A stretch of DNA of 64,000 nucleotides from Progne subis subis. Its lineage: Eukaryota > Chordata > Aves > Passeriformes > Hirundinidae. Below, piece by piece: positions 39,503-51,705 of the stretch; positions within the stretch are counted from its first letter, which is position 1; each line of letters begins with the position of its first letter. The notes beneath the pieces were generated by a model. The model saw only the letters and a list, made by a program, of their open reading frames with translations. It did not search any database and was not told where the DNA came from. The position numbers were made by a program, and so were the translations under genes. The stretch lies in assembly GCA_022316685.1 (NCBI GenBank), contig JAKJHU010000030.1, positions 10,292,360 to 10,356,359 of the forward strand, given 5' to 3'.

Positions 39503-39768
39503 GGTGAAGTCTCTCATCCCTATCAACATATTCAGGGATTTCCAGTATCTTATTGACATTAATTTGTTCTTAAGTTCCAGGCATCAAAACAATTTGAATG
39601 ATAAAATATTCACTTCCAACTGTGCAATGTAACATAATCCATAGGAGTCAATTTCCAGCAATAAGCTATCATAATCACAATGCAGTACAAATATTAGAGA
39701 GACAGAGAGAAAAGTTCTCCAGGTAAAGTTGTACACCTAATTTTCTTTCTAATTAGTGTTTATGTAAA

Positions 39769-39787
39769 TACACACACACACACACAA
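39769..39787. repeat. (AC)n microsatellite
   Basis: About nine AC units. Confidence 0.9.
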
Positions 39788-40140
39788 ACATATATTTGCA
39801 CAAAACCTCAAAGGATTCTTTTGTCTTTCTGCAGACATACCAGTTAAAACAGAAGGATCATGCTTTCCTTCAAATATAATAGAAATAATCTATTCATACA
39901 GGAACAAATTTTTCAGGGTGTAGTTTAGTAACAATATATTGTTGTTCCAAATATATTCTGATTCAATTATCAACTTTATAATGTATTTTTATTGTTACTG
40001 TTAACTGCAACTATACAAGGTATATTTAACAGCTGGTTTAGGAGTTACCTTTCTGTCTTGGAAACAGGTCTAACAGTTAGACAACCCTGTAATAGAATGA
40101 TACTCTGCCAAAGATGACGACTTTCTGGGACAAGACTGTA

Positions 40141-40174
40141 ATTTTTTTTTTTTTTTCTTTTTTTTTTTCTTTTT
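40141..40174. repeat. T-rich run with two C interruptions
   Basis: T runs interrupted by single C, as at 31481-31520. Confidence 0.9.
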
Positions 40175-42360
40175 ATAACTGAAATATAGATGGAAAACTA
40201 ACGGCCACAGACAACCCTGGCATGGTGTGTTACAGTGAATAAATGGCCTCCACAACAAAAAAAATCAGCTTTTCTTCCTAGGTTGTTTCAAATGCCATTA
40301 AGGAATTTAACAACACAAAGAAAAGTGAATAAGTAAAATACTTGTTTCTCAGAGATGACCACACTATAAAACTGGCAAGTGCACTCTTCATTTATAGGTG
40401 GTTACCAGTTTAAACTAGTTACCAGTTTATCCAAAGAAGACAGATAATAAATCTCAGAGGCTGTAAAAGAGGTTTTGCTTGCATTACATGAGAAGTAAAC
40501 AGCTAGTCCAATATCCATCAGCTAATTCAAAGCAGCCAAACTGGCCATCCAGTTCAGAGATGGATATCCTATGGAAAGATGATAATGGGAAAGTCTCATC
40601 CTAAGGTCAGTTACTAGAAAGTTACCTACACCTTTAAATATAGCCGAAATTTTAGTTGGTTGCTTGGGTTTCATTTAGTTTGGTTTGGTTTTTAGATGCT
40701 TACCACTTAAATTTAGATTTCTTTTCTAGCCAATTTTTTTTTTCCAAATCTGCAAAACTCCTGACTTCTTTGCAATAATGTAAGCATAAATTCAAGAGAC
40801 AAATGGCACCCTTTCCAGGAAAGCACGTCCTTTATCAGTTTTAATTATCTACCTTTCTCTCTCTATCAGTGTCTAGACTTTTAACATTGTGTAAAAATAT
40901 TCCTAAGAGTATAGAATAATTTATATGTTCTTTCAGCTCTACATTTATAAGCACAATACCAAAAAATTTTTATTGTTTCTATATATTTTTTCATAAAATA
41001 AACTTTTCAGATTGAAAAAAAAAAGAATCTCTGTTTAAATGTTTTGTCTACTCAGAATCCATCTCAGAGGTGAATATCTGTTTACCAATATATTTCATTC
41101 TGTCACATTTCTTTCAATTATGTTTCGCTTATCTGCAAGTGTTGCTGTATTTATTGTTGTGTCCCTACCAATTTTCAGTTCAAGATTCTACATATCTTCT
41201 GTTCACACCTTTGCATATTTGTTTTGGTTGTTTGTGCAATGAAAATTTTCCTGGTAAGAATCATTCTGTTCTGTTACCTATCTCATAGTTTTCCACTTTT
41301 GCTGATTCCTTCTTTCTTAATTGCCTCCGTTCTCTCCTTCATCTCCTTTGGTATTTGTTCCTATTGCTTTCTGTATCCTTATTTCCTCATTGGTCTTTGT
41401 CTATAGCTTATACCCTTTTTATTTTCTCTTTCTTTGTGAAGGGAGAGTATAATCCAGTTGGTTTTGTTCACTAGTCCCCAAATTCTCAAAGGAAATTCCT
41501 TTGTTCCTTCTCTTTCCAGGCAAATAATGGAGAAATCTAAAGAACTGTGGAACAGCTGAAATAGAAATTGCTGTGATAAGAGACTTGAAGTTGTTTCTAA
41601 AGTGGAGAATCCCTAATTTGATCCTAATCTGCTCTGGTTGAAAATTTGGACAGGGAGTAAATAGTGATGAGAGAAGAAAAATTTGTATTCTTAGGGTACA
41701 ATAAACAGCCTAAGCTGAAAAAATCAGAGCTATGGTTGATAATGCAAACTTTTTGAGTTACAGTAAATGATCCATTGTCTCCCTATCAACAAGTCCTGGT
41801 CTACAACAATATCCAAAAAGACATAATCAGGAGAGTGAAAAAGAAAGCTTTATAAGTTTCAATTGTCGAGGTTAGTTGTGAATGAAGACTGCAAATATTC
41901 CACTCTGATTTACCTTAAAGCCCTAATAACCAAACAGTCAGAGAGAGCTTTTCTCTGTCAGATTTAATTTAGAACCTCACAGAGTTGACATTTTTTCTTT
42001 ATTTTGTTAGCAGTCTGCTAACTTGAGCAGCTGTCATATTAGTAGATGAAACTTACAGAATTAAGTTGGAGTTAGACACTACAACTGCTGCTTGACATGG
42101 CAATAATATAAATGAACTGAAAAAACACTCTGAAAAGGTCTTTATGTGGTTTAAGAAAGACACCCTCATGGTATTTTGCCCAGACTAGACACTGGCGCTA
42201 GCTCTGGGCACCCTGCTCTACATCATGTAGTACTGCAGATCACCTAAAGGGAGAGGAAGTGGGAAAAGACCGAGCAAGTAAAAGAAGCCTTAAAATCATG
42301 AAATTTTGTTAAGTGGAAACCCTGACATAGCAGAAATGGAGAAAGAAGGAAGCAAAAATG

Positions 42361-42418
42361 TGGTGGGTGGGGGTTTTTTGTTTGTTTGTTTGTTGGTTTT
42401 TTTTTTTTTTTTTTTTGG
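42361..42418. repeat. T/G low-complexity tract
   Basis: GGTGGGTGGGGG, TTTG units and a T22 run. Confidence 0.9.
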
Positions 42419-43172
42419 CTTCTGGTTTTCATGACAATCAGTATGAGAAAGAACAGAACACTTGTTCCAATAATAATATATAATGAATATACAAATATGC
42501 ATAATAGCATATTAGTTTCCCAAAAAACATAAGGTAAGGGGTTTGGTTGGGAGATAGTAAAGGATCTAAGATACATACAAATGTTCATAAAGAAATATGG
42601 ATAAATTTCAAGGACCAGGACAAGGAAAGGGTCTGAATCAGAAAAAGGTTTACTGGAGCTACCAGCTACCATTAATTGACAGAACAATGTTAACAGAATA
42701 GCCTAATAGCTACCTGACACAGATATCTGTTTAAAAGAGAAACACACATGTTTCAGAATAAGAAATGGAAAAGCAAGCAGAATTATTAAATGAGGGCACT
42801 GGAAGTTTCTGCTAGTGTCAACACTTACTCTTTTGCTATCTTTTCTTCATAAAAGTTTTGTAAGATAAATTTGACAATTTAGCACATGGAAGATGTAAAT
42901 TATAATTCTTTCACTTTAAAAATAGAAAGTTTTAAACGCAAAATCTAGTCTTCCAGAAATATATTTTTCTGGTTTTAAAATTGGGCATTGTTAGCATTTT
43001 ACTTAGAGCTATTTATTTTTTAAGTAAGATCATAAAATTATTCTTAATTTTGCTTTGGATTTTGTTGATGATTTTGTTGTGATTTGGTTTTATTTATCCA
43101 ATGTTCTGAATGATTTTCAATTAAAATTTAGATGTAGGGAAAATGATGAGTAATTCTATTATTTCAAAGTTC

Positions 43173-43225
<53 letters not shown>
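43173..43225. repeat. Trinucleotide microsatellite (ATA)n, about 17 units
   Basis: Perfect 3-bp periodicity over 53 bp. Confidence 0.97.
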
Positions 43226-43226
<1 letters not shown>

Positions 43227-45060
43227 GTAGTAAATTATTCAGAGAAAATATCCCTTAGATTTGTGATTGGTTTTGAGCTGAAACACAGAGTTTGCTTATG
43301 TTGTCAGTAATACCTGGCACATTTATTATGGAGAGACAGATATCTGAGAAGGATTTCAGGCCAGGAGCAGGCATTGGTGGAGTGCTCAGCTCACCAATAG
43401 GGATGTTCCCTCACCAGGTGGGGAAAGCACTCCTGCTCTTTGGTCCTGTAGACCACTGAGACTGGTCTAACTCCCACACATGGTCAGACAAGCCAGTTTT
43501 GCTTCTTGTTCTGGCATGTTTGATGGTTTTCTATGCCCTTCTCAGTTACCATAGCCTTGCCCCAGAGCCAAGTAAACAGATGATTCATCTACCTGCAATT
43601 GTAAGAGTATTTAATACAAATTATTATTAAGGATTAATTGTAAACTTACATATTTTACAGTAATTTTTTCTCTGCTTTTACCAAAGTTGGACCAAAGAAA
43701 TTAATTTTTATTTTATAGTCAGTATGAGTCTGTTGATTAAGTACCAAATTCAAACCTTCGGAAGTACCTGAGTGAGGAGCCAATACCAAATTATATTTAG
43801 CACTAGGAGCATGCTGAAATTTTAAAGATCTACCTATTAATCTACTAAAAACGTTTTTATCTCTATAAGGGGAGTAAATGTTAAAAACTGGGGCATAATC
43901 AGGAAGTCAGATGTTTTAGGAGAGTAATTCACCAACAGAGAAAAGGTAGCAGATGTCTCCAATAATTTCAGTTAATTTCTCCTATTCAGCTCAGCAGCAC
44001 TGATCAGGTAACCTGTACATTTATTTCTTGGTGGCCTCAGCAGGGAGTGTAGAGGAAAGGATGATTTATCTTGCTTAAATACAAGAGATTAAAAGCTATG
44101 AGTATTAACTCTCCTTTTAAGCACTATGTTTAAAGCTTCCTTCCATTAAAGCTCCTAAGAGAAAATTAACCACAAGTCACAAGAGAGAAGACTTTCATAT
44201 AATTAAATCTTTGGACACAGCAATGTTATCAGCATTTAAAAATATCTCTGGAGCTACATGCTGATCTTGCAGGCTCTCAATACATGGAAAATATATATAT
44301 TTATTAAGTGATCAAAAATTCCGTTCTATGGCAGTTTCTCACAACTCCACTTGTAATTTTTTTTTTTTTTTTTAATAAACATATACATAGGGGGTTTTTT
44401 TTGTACTTATTCAAACAAATCGCTGTCACAAATTATTATAACATTTTTCTAACAGTGGAGCTTTCCAAACTTCCATATCATGCCTGTCCTTATGAAGACA
44501 CTTGATGGAATTTTCTGATGATTTTTACCAGAACTTTATGATAGGCTAATAATTTTCTAAATAATTTTATTTTTAACTTTGTAAAATATATAGTTTTGGC
44601 TACTTAAAAATTGCTTTCTGAGCATAAACATGTGAAAGATTATTTTATTCAACATAAAGAGACAGAAATATACTGGATTAAATGCTTTCATTTAGCCAAG
44701 TATAATTGCAGAAGGGATGCATTTTATTTCTCTATCTAAAATAGATCTGAATTTATTTCATTTATTTCAATGAAATGTTAATTTTGTCATGAACATTTAA
44801 CTGGCAATTAAGTTTACTGGTTAGATTAATTAACTGGTTAAGTACGAGAAAATTGGGAAATATATTTCCTTGGGACCATGAACAGAGTTTGGGTATATAG
44901 TCACATTATTATTCAAATATTAAAAGATTCTTTTGAATACTACACTGAATACACAAGTTGGGGTAACTAATTAGAGGCAAAAACATCCCATTTTAGACAG
45001 CTGCTGAGTATGACACCTCAAATTAGTATTCAGTTCTAAGCACCAACTCCTTAATTTACA

Positions 45061-45079
45061 CACTCACACACAAACACAC

Positions 45080-45113
<34 letters not shown>
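45061..45113. repeat. AC-rich stretch followed by poly-A (33 nt)
   Basis: CACA-type units (45061-45080) run into A33, the same CA-then-A architecture as at 3406-3484 and 46077-46137. Confidence 0.95.
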
Positions 45114-45114
<1 letters not shown>

Positions 45115-45429
45115 CAGCTTTTTGATATTTCTGACAGTATATTATGTCTTATGCTCAGGAATCTCTTTTAAAAATAAAGAAGAAAACAAAATATTATCCA
45201 AGTTGCAAAGTAAAATAATTGCAAGGAAATATCAGGTTTCATTCAGTCATCCATCCACCTACATATGCACCATATCACTGCCACAAAGCGTGTGGCTTAA
45301 AAATAATTATGCTTTCCATGTGACTTTTGAAGGACTGAGAAGAAGAGCACACATTGAAGAATTCGTATAGTTGGGCCCATCCCTTTGGCTTTATAGGCAA
45401 GTAGTAAATAATTTCCTCAGGGATTCTTC

Positions 45430-45810
45430 TATGCAGAGTCAGGACTCTGAGGAAACCCTTCCCCATCCCTGACAAGCCTCAGCAGGTGCGACTGGCACCC
45501 ACCACTGTCCATGGCTCCTGGACCTCTGTTCCAACCCACCCTGAGGCATCCTGCTGCAGCTCTGTCCCTGTCCCTGCCTCCTGCAGGAGCTCTCAGCCCT
45601 GCTCTGCGGGGAGCTTGGCTGTTCCTGTTTCCTTTTGCTCGGAGCTGCACGGTCTGGAGGGCCCCTGCAGCTGGTCCAGGCTGGACCCTGGCACAGTCCC
45701 AGCTCTGCTCTCCGTGCTCAGCCCCTGCCAGGCTGTGCCTGAGAGCGCAGCCTCGGTGGGGCTGCTCGGCTCCTGTGCGATGTGGGGCAGCCCTTCTCCT
45801 GCCACTCCCT
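45430..45810. other. GC-rich island of unknown origin
   Basis: About 380 bp rich in CCTG, CAGC and GGAGC motifs sit between AT-rich flanks. Frames of 66-113 codons are open on both strands, which is expected from G+C bias. I see no start context, splice consensus, domain or similarity to the rest of the window. It could be a degraded GC-rich retroelement, a captured transcript piece or a minor CpG island. Confidence 0.45.
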
Positions 45811-46076
45811 AAGATAAGGTTAGTACAGTGGATTATTTACAAGTTGCACTAAGCACTATTTTCATAGCATGCAAAAGGTATCATCAAATGATTCCAACTG
45901 GCTTTGCAAAGCAGTTGATTTATGTGATGTTTTATTGGTTCAAGCATACCTTCTGCTAACTTCATTAAATCATGGGATTTCTTATCTGTAGTGCAAACAA
46001 AACCCTTTTTTCTCAAGCTGGGCACTCAGAAAATTGAAAATATATTATAAGCTTAGCTGAAATTATTCATTTTGTG

Positions 46077-46137
46077 ACACACACACACACACACACACAC
46101 ACATCCCCGCCAAAAAAAAAAAAAAAAAAAAAAAAAA
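46077..46137. repeat. (AC)13 followed by C-rich linker and poly-A (26 nt)
   Basis: AC units at 46077-46103, TCCCCGCC, then A26. Confidence 0.95.
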
Positions 46138-46392
46138 GAGGGAGAAAGACAGAAATTTGGAAAATATGGAACAGGAGTTTTAATCTGGAAATGCAACAGT
46201 TTTATCCAGAACAGGAGTTGTAAGTATAGCTGCTTACCAAAATATGGTCAAAACAATGTTTTTGAAAGAAGTCATAGAAAACAAGCCCTGATTTTATTTT
46301 TATTTATATATATATAATTTTAAGGGGAACTAATTGTATAAATGTGAAAGAAAGGGTACACAAAAATCACAAATAAATCACAAATATGCATT

Positions 46393-46413
46393 GGGGGGGG
46401 GGGGGGGGGGGGG
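46393..46413. repeat. G21 homopolymer
   Basis: Twenty-one consecutive G in otherwise AT-rich sequence. Confidence 0.95.
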
Positions 46414-48540
46414 AACAAGAAAACTCTAAAAATAGACATTGATCTAACCCAGAAATACAACTATAACACTTTGCCAAAAGCTTGGTTCAAATACAGGAAG
46501 CAACACTGTCTTTTTGCAAAGAAACTTTTTTTTTACTTGATTACCAATATAGTTTATGAAAAAACCTTTTTTTTTTTCCTTGCATAAAGTTCACAGGTTT
46601 AAGGTTTTTTTATATTTATAGCTTGAAACAAAGATTATCATGTGAAATACACAAAATCAAGCATATAAAGTAGCACAAAGATACCTGTGAAATATTGACT
46701 ACACTTTCCATACTGGTGATAGCTGACATGCTTTTTTTCCATTTATTATTGTTTAGCTGCCATTTAAGTGCCAGGTAAATCAGTTTAAAGCTGTTGAGCA
46801 TTCACTGAAGAAGAGCAATGACTATAATTTTGATAAAATTTAATTCTGAGGAAACCACTTAGATGGAGTACAAAGCTGGACAACAAAGGAGTCAAAGGTA
46901 ATGAGATTCACAAATATTTGAACTGCAAAATCATTTAATTAATATAGAAAGTTATTCTACAATAATAAAGTTAAAAAAAAAAACAACAAAACAAACACTA
47001 AAAAAACCCCCAGAAGTAGTGGCCTTGTCTATCCAAGACAATATTTTTAACTGTCCAGTTATGTGTTTTTTCAAATACATTTGTATAGTCCCCTGAAAAT
47101 ATTTTTGCCTGTTACAAAATTAAAGGGAGGGTGAAAAGTGTAATCTGATTACACTTTCATTAATGTCACTAAGTAAAATATCAAAATACATTGTCATGCT
47201 AGAAGGATATTTTCCACAATATTATTTGTAAAAAAGAAAACTTAAGGAAACATCACCTCACTAATTACTACAGAAATCTGAGGAAAAAAAAAAAAAAAAG
47301 TCACTATGAAAGATTTAGTAAAGCTTGCATAATTTCGCTATCATGTTTTCTTAATTTTAAAGCCAATTCTCCACTCACACAAATGTGTACTAATCTTCCT
47401 CACCCACACTCTGGAAAGATCTTGTAAGTCTTGCAAAAGTAGTCTATTTCAAGCACTATATTGAAGCTTAATCATATTTTCCTTTTTAAGCACTGACTGA
47501 TTCTTTTCCACATAACTTCTTACACTGTTCTTCACCAGAATCTAATGGCATCCTAAATACACAATACCTAAACATTTAAGCATGACAGGTTTCCTTGACT
47601 TTCTTCTAAGACATTGACTTTTTAAAAATATGTATTCTAAATCTCCAGCATTAAAGAATTAGTTTAATTTAAAAAGAATCTTGCACACATATGTCTATAA
47701 ATGCATATACAGCTATCAATATATCTGTATATCCAGATACATCTATATGAATGTACATGTGCACACAAATACATATGAACCTTTTCAGGAGCTTGAACAA
47801 GACATAAATAAAAATAATTCGGCCTTTACAAGATAGTATTTTCATCTTCTTTAACCCTTCTAACTGTCTTCACCTGTTTTCCCTGATGCTTATTTAAGCT
47901 GTAACCCAGTAAGGACCATTGGTTCCTAACTGGAATTGTAGTTTTATTCTTTGCATTTGTGTAGAACGTTGTTCTCATAGTCTCTCATAGCTGAGAGTGC
48001 AATCAAAGTTTTGACTGACAGTGAGGGCCTTTTCAGGCTCCTACATTTGAGAAAATCTCAGTTTTATCTTTTGAGGAGTGAATAGAAAGGAGAAAAAACA
48101 TGTGATGGAAGACAACTCTCAAACCTTTTATCTGTGGGTTCCCTATTTCCTGCAGCTGATACCAGAATTGCATTCAAGCACTCATGAAACAGGAAATAGA
48201 AATGAAAACACAGAAGTACAAAGAAAAACAATTTCATTAGAGATGCATTGTCCACATCTGCTGGCTGTCAACCTTTTAAGAGAATTTATATTCCACACAA
48301 ATTTGACATTGGAATTTTACTTTTCTAGTTTCCTCGTAGTACCAAGTTACATATTTCTTTTGTGGACAGATGCCAGATTGCTATGCAATAGTTTAAAAAA
48401 AAATCATTACCAGTGTATCAACACTTACCATAAAATATTATAAAAATACATCCTTTTCTTTAAGCTGTGTTATGCAAACTAAAATGAAACTGGATATTCC
48501 CTGATTAAGAACAGGTATTACATTCTTTATCTCAGGATAA

Positions 48541-48701
48541 AATCATGGAATGGTTTGGTTTGGAAGATCACCTTGTTCCAACCCCACTGTCAGGGGAAGT
48601 GACATCTTTCAAGTCACACAAAGCCAAACCTTTTCTGGGCAACTTGTTCCAATATCTTCCTGCATTCTTTACACAGAATTTCTTTCTCATATCCAACCTT
48701 A
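48541..48701 (-). mobile_element. CR1 LINE 3' fragment, minus orientation
   Basis: AATCATGGAATGGTTTGGTT, GGAAGATCACCTTGTTCCAA, CTGGGCAACTTGTTCCAA and CAGAATTTCTTTCTCATATC follow the reverse complement of the CR1 3' region in order, beginning with the tail. A second CR1 copy follows directly. Confidence 0.85.
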
Positions 48702-49610
48702 ATCATAGATCCACAGAATTTTAAGAGGTTGGAATGGACCTTTAAGATCATTTAGTTCCAGCCCCCTCAGGGACACCTCCCAGTACACTAGGTTGCTTAA
48801 GACCTTGTCCAACTGTCTTTAGCACTGCCAGGGTTGGAGCATCCACAGCCTGTTCCAGTATCTAACCATCCTCACAGTTAAAAATTTCTTCCTAATATCT
48901 AACCTGATTTTCCCCTCTTTCAATCTGCACCCATTTCCCCTTGAACTATCACTACAGTTCCTGATGAAGAGTCCCCCTCCAGCTTCCCTGTCAGCCCCCT
49001 TCAGACACTGGGAGGTTTCTGAATCTCCACAAAACCTTCCCTTCTCCAGGGTGAACAGCCTCAGCTTTGTCAGCCTGTCTTTGTTGGGGAGGTGCTCCAG
49101 TTCTCATTATCTTACTGGTTCATGTCCAATTTTTCATCTACCAATATCCCCAATCTTTCTCTGCAGGACTGTTCTAAATTCATTGATACCCTAGTCTGTA
49201 TTGATACTGAGAACTGACCAGGACATTACACTTGGCCTCATCTCATTGGCCCACTCCTCCAGCCTGTTGATGTCCCTTGTCCCCTCAAGTGAATCAACTG
49301 CATCGCTCACCTTGGTACCATCTGCAGACTTGCTGAAGATACACTCAGTTCCACTGTCCACATCATTAACAGAGACACTGAACAGTATTTGTCTGAATAC
49401 AGGCCCCCAGAGGGACGCCACTTGTTGCTGATTTCTAATTGGACTTTAAGCTGTTGGTGTGGCCATGTGGCCAGTGTGTTATACTTTGAACCGTCCGCTC
49501 AGTCAAATATATCTCTCTCTTATTTAACAAAAAAGATGCTTTGTGGCCATGCCAAACATACCATGCTTTACAGAAGTCTAGGTAGATGACAAATTGAGTT
49601 ATAGAAGTCA
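48702..49610 (-). mobile_element. CR1 LINE copy of about 0.9 kb, minus orientation, 5' truncated
   Basis: Read on the minus strand it ends with the tail-like ATTCTGTGGATCTATGATT at 48702. Continuing upstream come the CR1 3' region (GAGGTTGGAATGGACCTTTA on plus), CCAGCCTGTTGATGTCCCTT, GGTACCATCTGCAGACTTGC, CAGAGGGACGCCACTTGTTG and GAAGTCTAGGTAGATGACAA, all in CR1 order. The part beyond about 49230 corresponds to the end of the reverse-transcriptase frame. No long frame is intact, so it is an inactive copy, 5'-truncated as CR1 usually is. Confidence 0.9.
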
Positions 49611-49633
49611 ACGTAGATGATAGTAAAGAAAAC

Positions 49634-49653
49634 TAGCAAACATATGTTTGCTA
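49634..49653. repeat. Perfect 20-bp palindrome
   Basis: TAGCAAACAT is followed immediately by its reverse complement ATGTTTGCTA. It lies just outside the 5' end of the CR1 copy. Confidence 0.9.
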
Positions 49654-50256
49654 ATATATCTATTGGTGTTGTAGAATTATTATGTATTCCATAAGCTGCA
49701 GCCTTCCAGAACTGAACATCTGGGCTAAGACTCTGAAGTAAGCTCTGATAGAAAATGTTCTGTGACACATTACACTCTTGATATCTCAAATTTTTTCACT
49801 TTTGTAAACCCTTTTTGTTGGAATATGTTCATATACAAATACACATATTTAAAAAAAAAAAAAAAAAAATCCTAGTCTATCTTAATTAAATTTTCTTGAT
49901 CTCTGTGAAAAACCTCCTGTTCCAAAGATTACAAAAGTTCCACTGCTACTAGATTATGTAAACTGAGACATCCACAATCTCATATTCATTTTACATTAAT
50001 TTATCCATGCTTGTATGTTTCTTAATTAATTACATTTCATTAAGACCAATTTTGTGAGAGCTAGATTAATTTCAGCAGTTACTTTAACTAGAATTAAGGC
50101 ACAATATACATTTTGACACCTATGATTAATTAGAGGAAACACACCTAAAGACTAAATAAGAAAGGATCCATAATTTAGAAACATTAGCTTTAACTATTTT
50201 ATCATATATTTTTAATTTATTACTACAAGTTAGATTTTAATAATATTTATTTTTTA

Positions 50257-50526
<270 letters not shown>

Positions 50527-50786
50527 TCAACATTCAATAGAATGCATTACTAGAATTCATGATTTCTGAAAAAATATCAATTTTTTTTTAACAACTACTG
50601 CATTTAGAAAGGTAAAGCCCTTTTTTACAAAAATGCTGGCCACTTAATGCAAAACAATCCCACCTACCTAACAAATGTGTTTCCCATAATGTTTATCTAA
50701 AGACATATGGCAGCATCTTTGAAAATAAACACTTATAACAACAACTATGACTAAATTTGTTTTCCTATGAAGCATTCACATCAATT

Positions 50787-50843
50787 CTTTTCTTTTTTTT
50801 TCTTTTTTTTTTTTCTTTTTTTTTTCTTTTTTTTTCTTTTTTT

Positions 50844-50896
<53 letters not shown>
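50787..50896. repeat. T-rich tract with periodic C, ending in T51
   Basis: T runs of 7-12 nt separated by single C, then an uninterrupted T run (50846-50896). On the transcript it is A-rich with scattered G, about 300 nt upstream of the exon at 50258-50480; it is purine-rich there and so does not serve as that exon's pyrimidine tract. Confidence 0.95.
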
Positions 50897-51149
50897 CCCA
50901 AATGGAAGAGTAAATAAGTCTCTTTGGATACAGGTTAAACCTATCAACCTTCTGCTTTTCCTCCAAGTATTTTGGCTCTGGAACAGTCTGAAAGTCTATT
51001 TATTATGAACAAGCTTTTCCCAATCAATAATTCTGGGTTATGAAAGCTCTGTACTGAAGGGCTCAATCTGAAACAGTAATCTGTTGCATCATTTAAATAT
51101 TGAGTAACAGTTTACATGTTTTGATTGACCTTATGTGGATGCTGTTTAA

Positions 51150-51705
51150 CTGCAGTGATCAGGTAGGGCCCCAGAGCTGCTCCCTCACACACCACATCCA
51201 CATCCCCCCTCCTTGTCCCCACAGTGGGATGGAGGAGAGAAAGAAGAGTAACAGTGACAAAACTCTTGGGCTGAGACAAAGTTTAACAGGTACAGCAAAA
51301 GCAGTGCAGATGAAAGCATTCATTGGCTGCTTTGGCAGGAGAGTGTTCAGTGTCCAAGAAGTCACGCCTAAATCAGGCCTAATGAATGGTTACATGGCAA
51401 AACAAACACCATAACCCCGAATGTGGTCCCTTCCTCCTTCTTTCCATCAGCTTTTATCACTTAGATGCTGCCATATGTTCTAGAATATCCCTTTTTATTG
51501 GATGGGGTCATCTATGTCCCATCTGTGTCCCCTCCCACCTTCTTGCCCATTCCCACAAGTATGAGAAGCAGAGGAAGCCTGGATGGTGTGTAGGCACTGA
51601 TAAAATGTTCAGCATTGTCTTGGTCACAAATCTAAAACAAAAGACCATAGGATCTACTGTGAAGAAAATTAAGTCTATCCTAGCCAAATTCAGTACAATG
51701 GGTCA
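51150..51705 (-). mobile_element. Songbird-type LTR (about 555 bp), minus orientation, same sense as CSMD3
   Basis: On the minus strand it opens near 51705 with TGACCCATTGTACTGAATTT, then GGCTAGGATAGACTTAATTT and TCTTCACAGTAGATCCTATG. It continues through GGGATATTCTAGAACATATG, a TATA-like GTGATAAAAG (51451-51460) and GTTAAACTTTGTCTCAGCCC, and closes near 51150 after GGGGACAAGGAGGGGGGATG. This order matches a widespread songbird LTR family as I remember it. No internal region is seen on either side, so it is probably solo. The ends are diverged and no target duplication was found, which suggests some age. Confidence 0.75.

Noticed and set aside
39098..39556. 152-codon plus frame rich in phenylalanine, glycine and valine that resembles membrane segments
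   Set aside because: It is a by-product of the G/T-only tract, in which stop codons cannot occur; the other plus frames are equally open.
42150..42250. Possible CR1 3' remnant (CTGGGCACCCTGCTCTACAT)
   Set aside because: Only a short, weak resemblance, with no tail or collinear second block.
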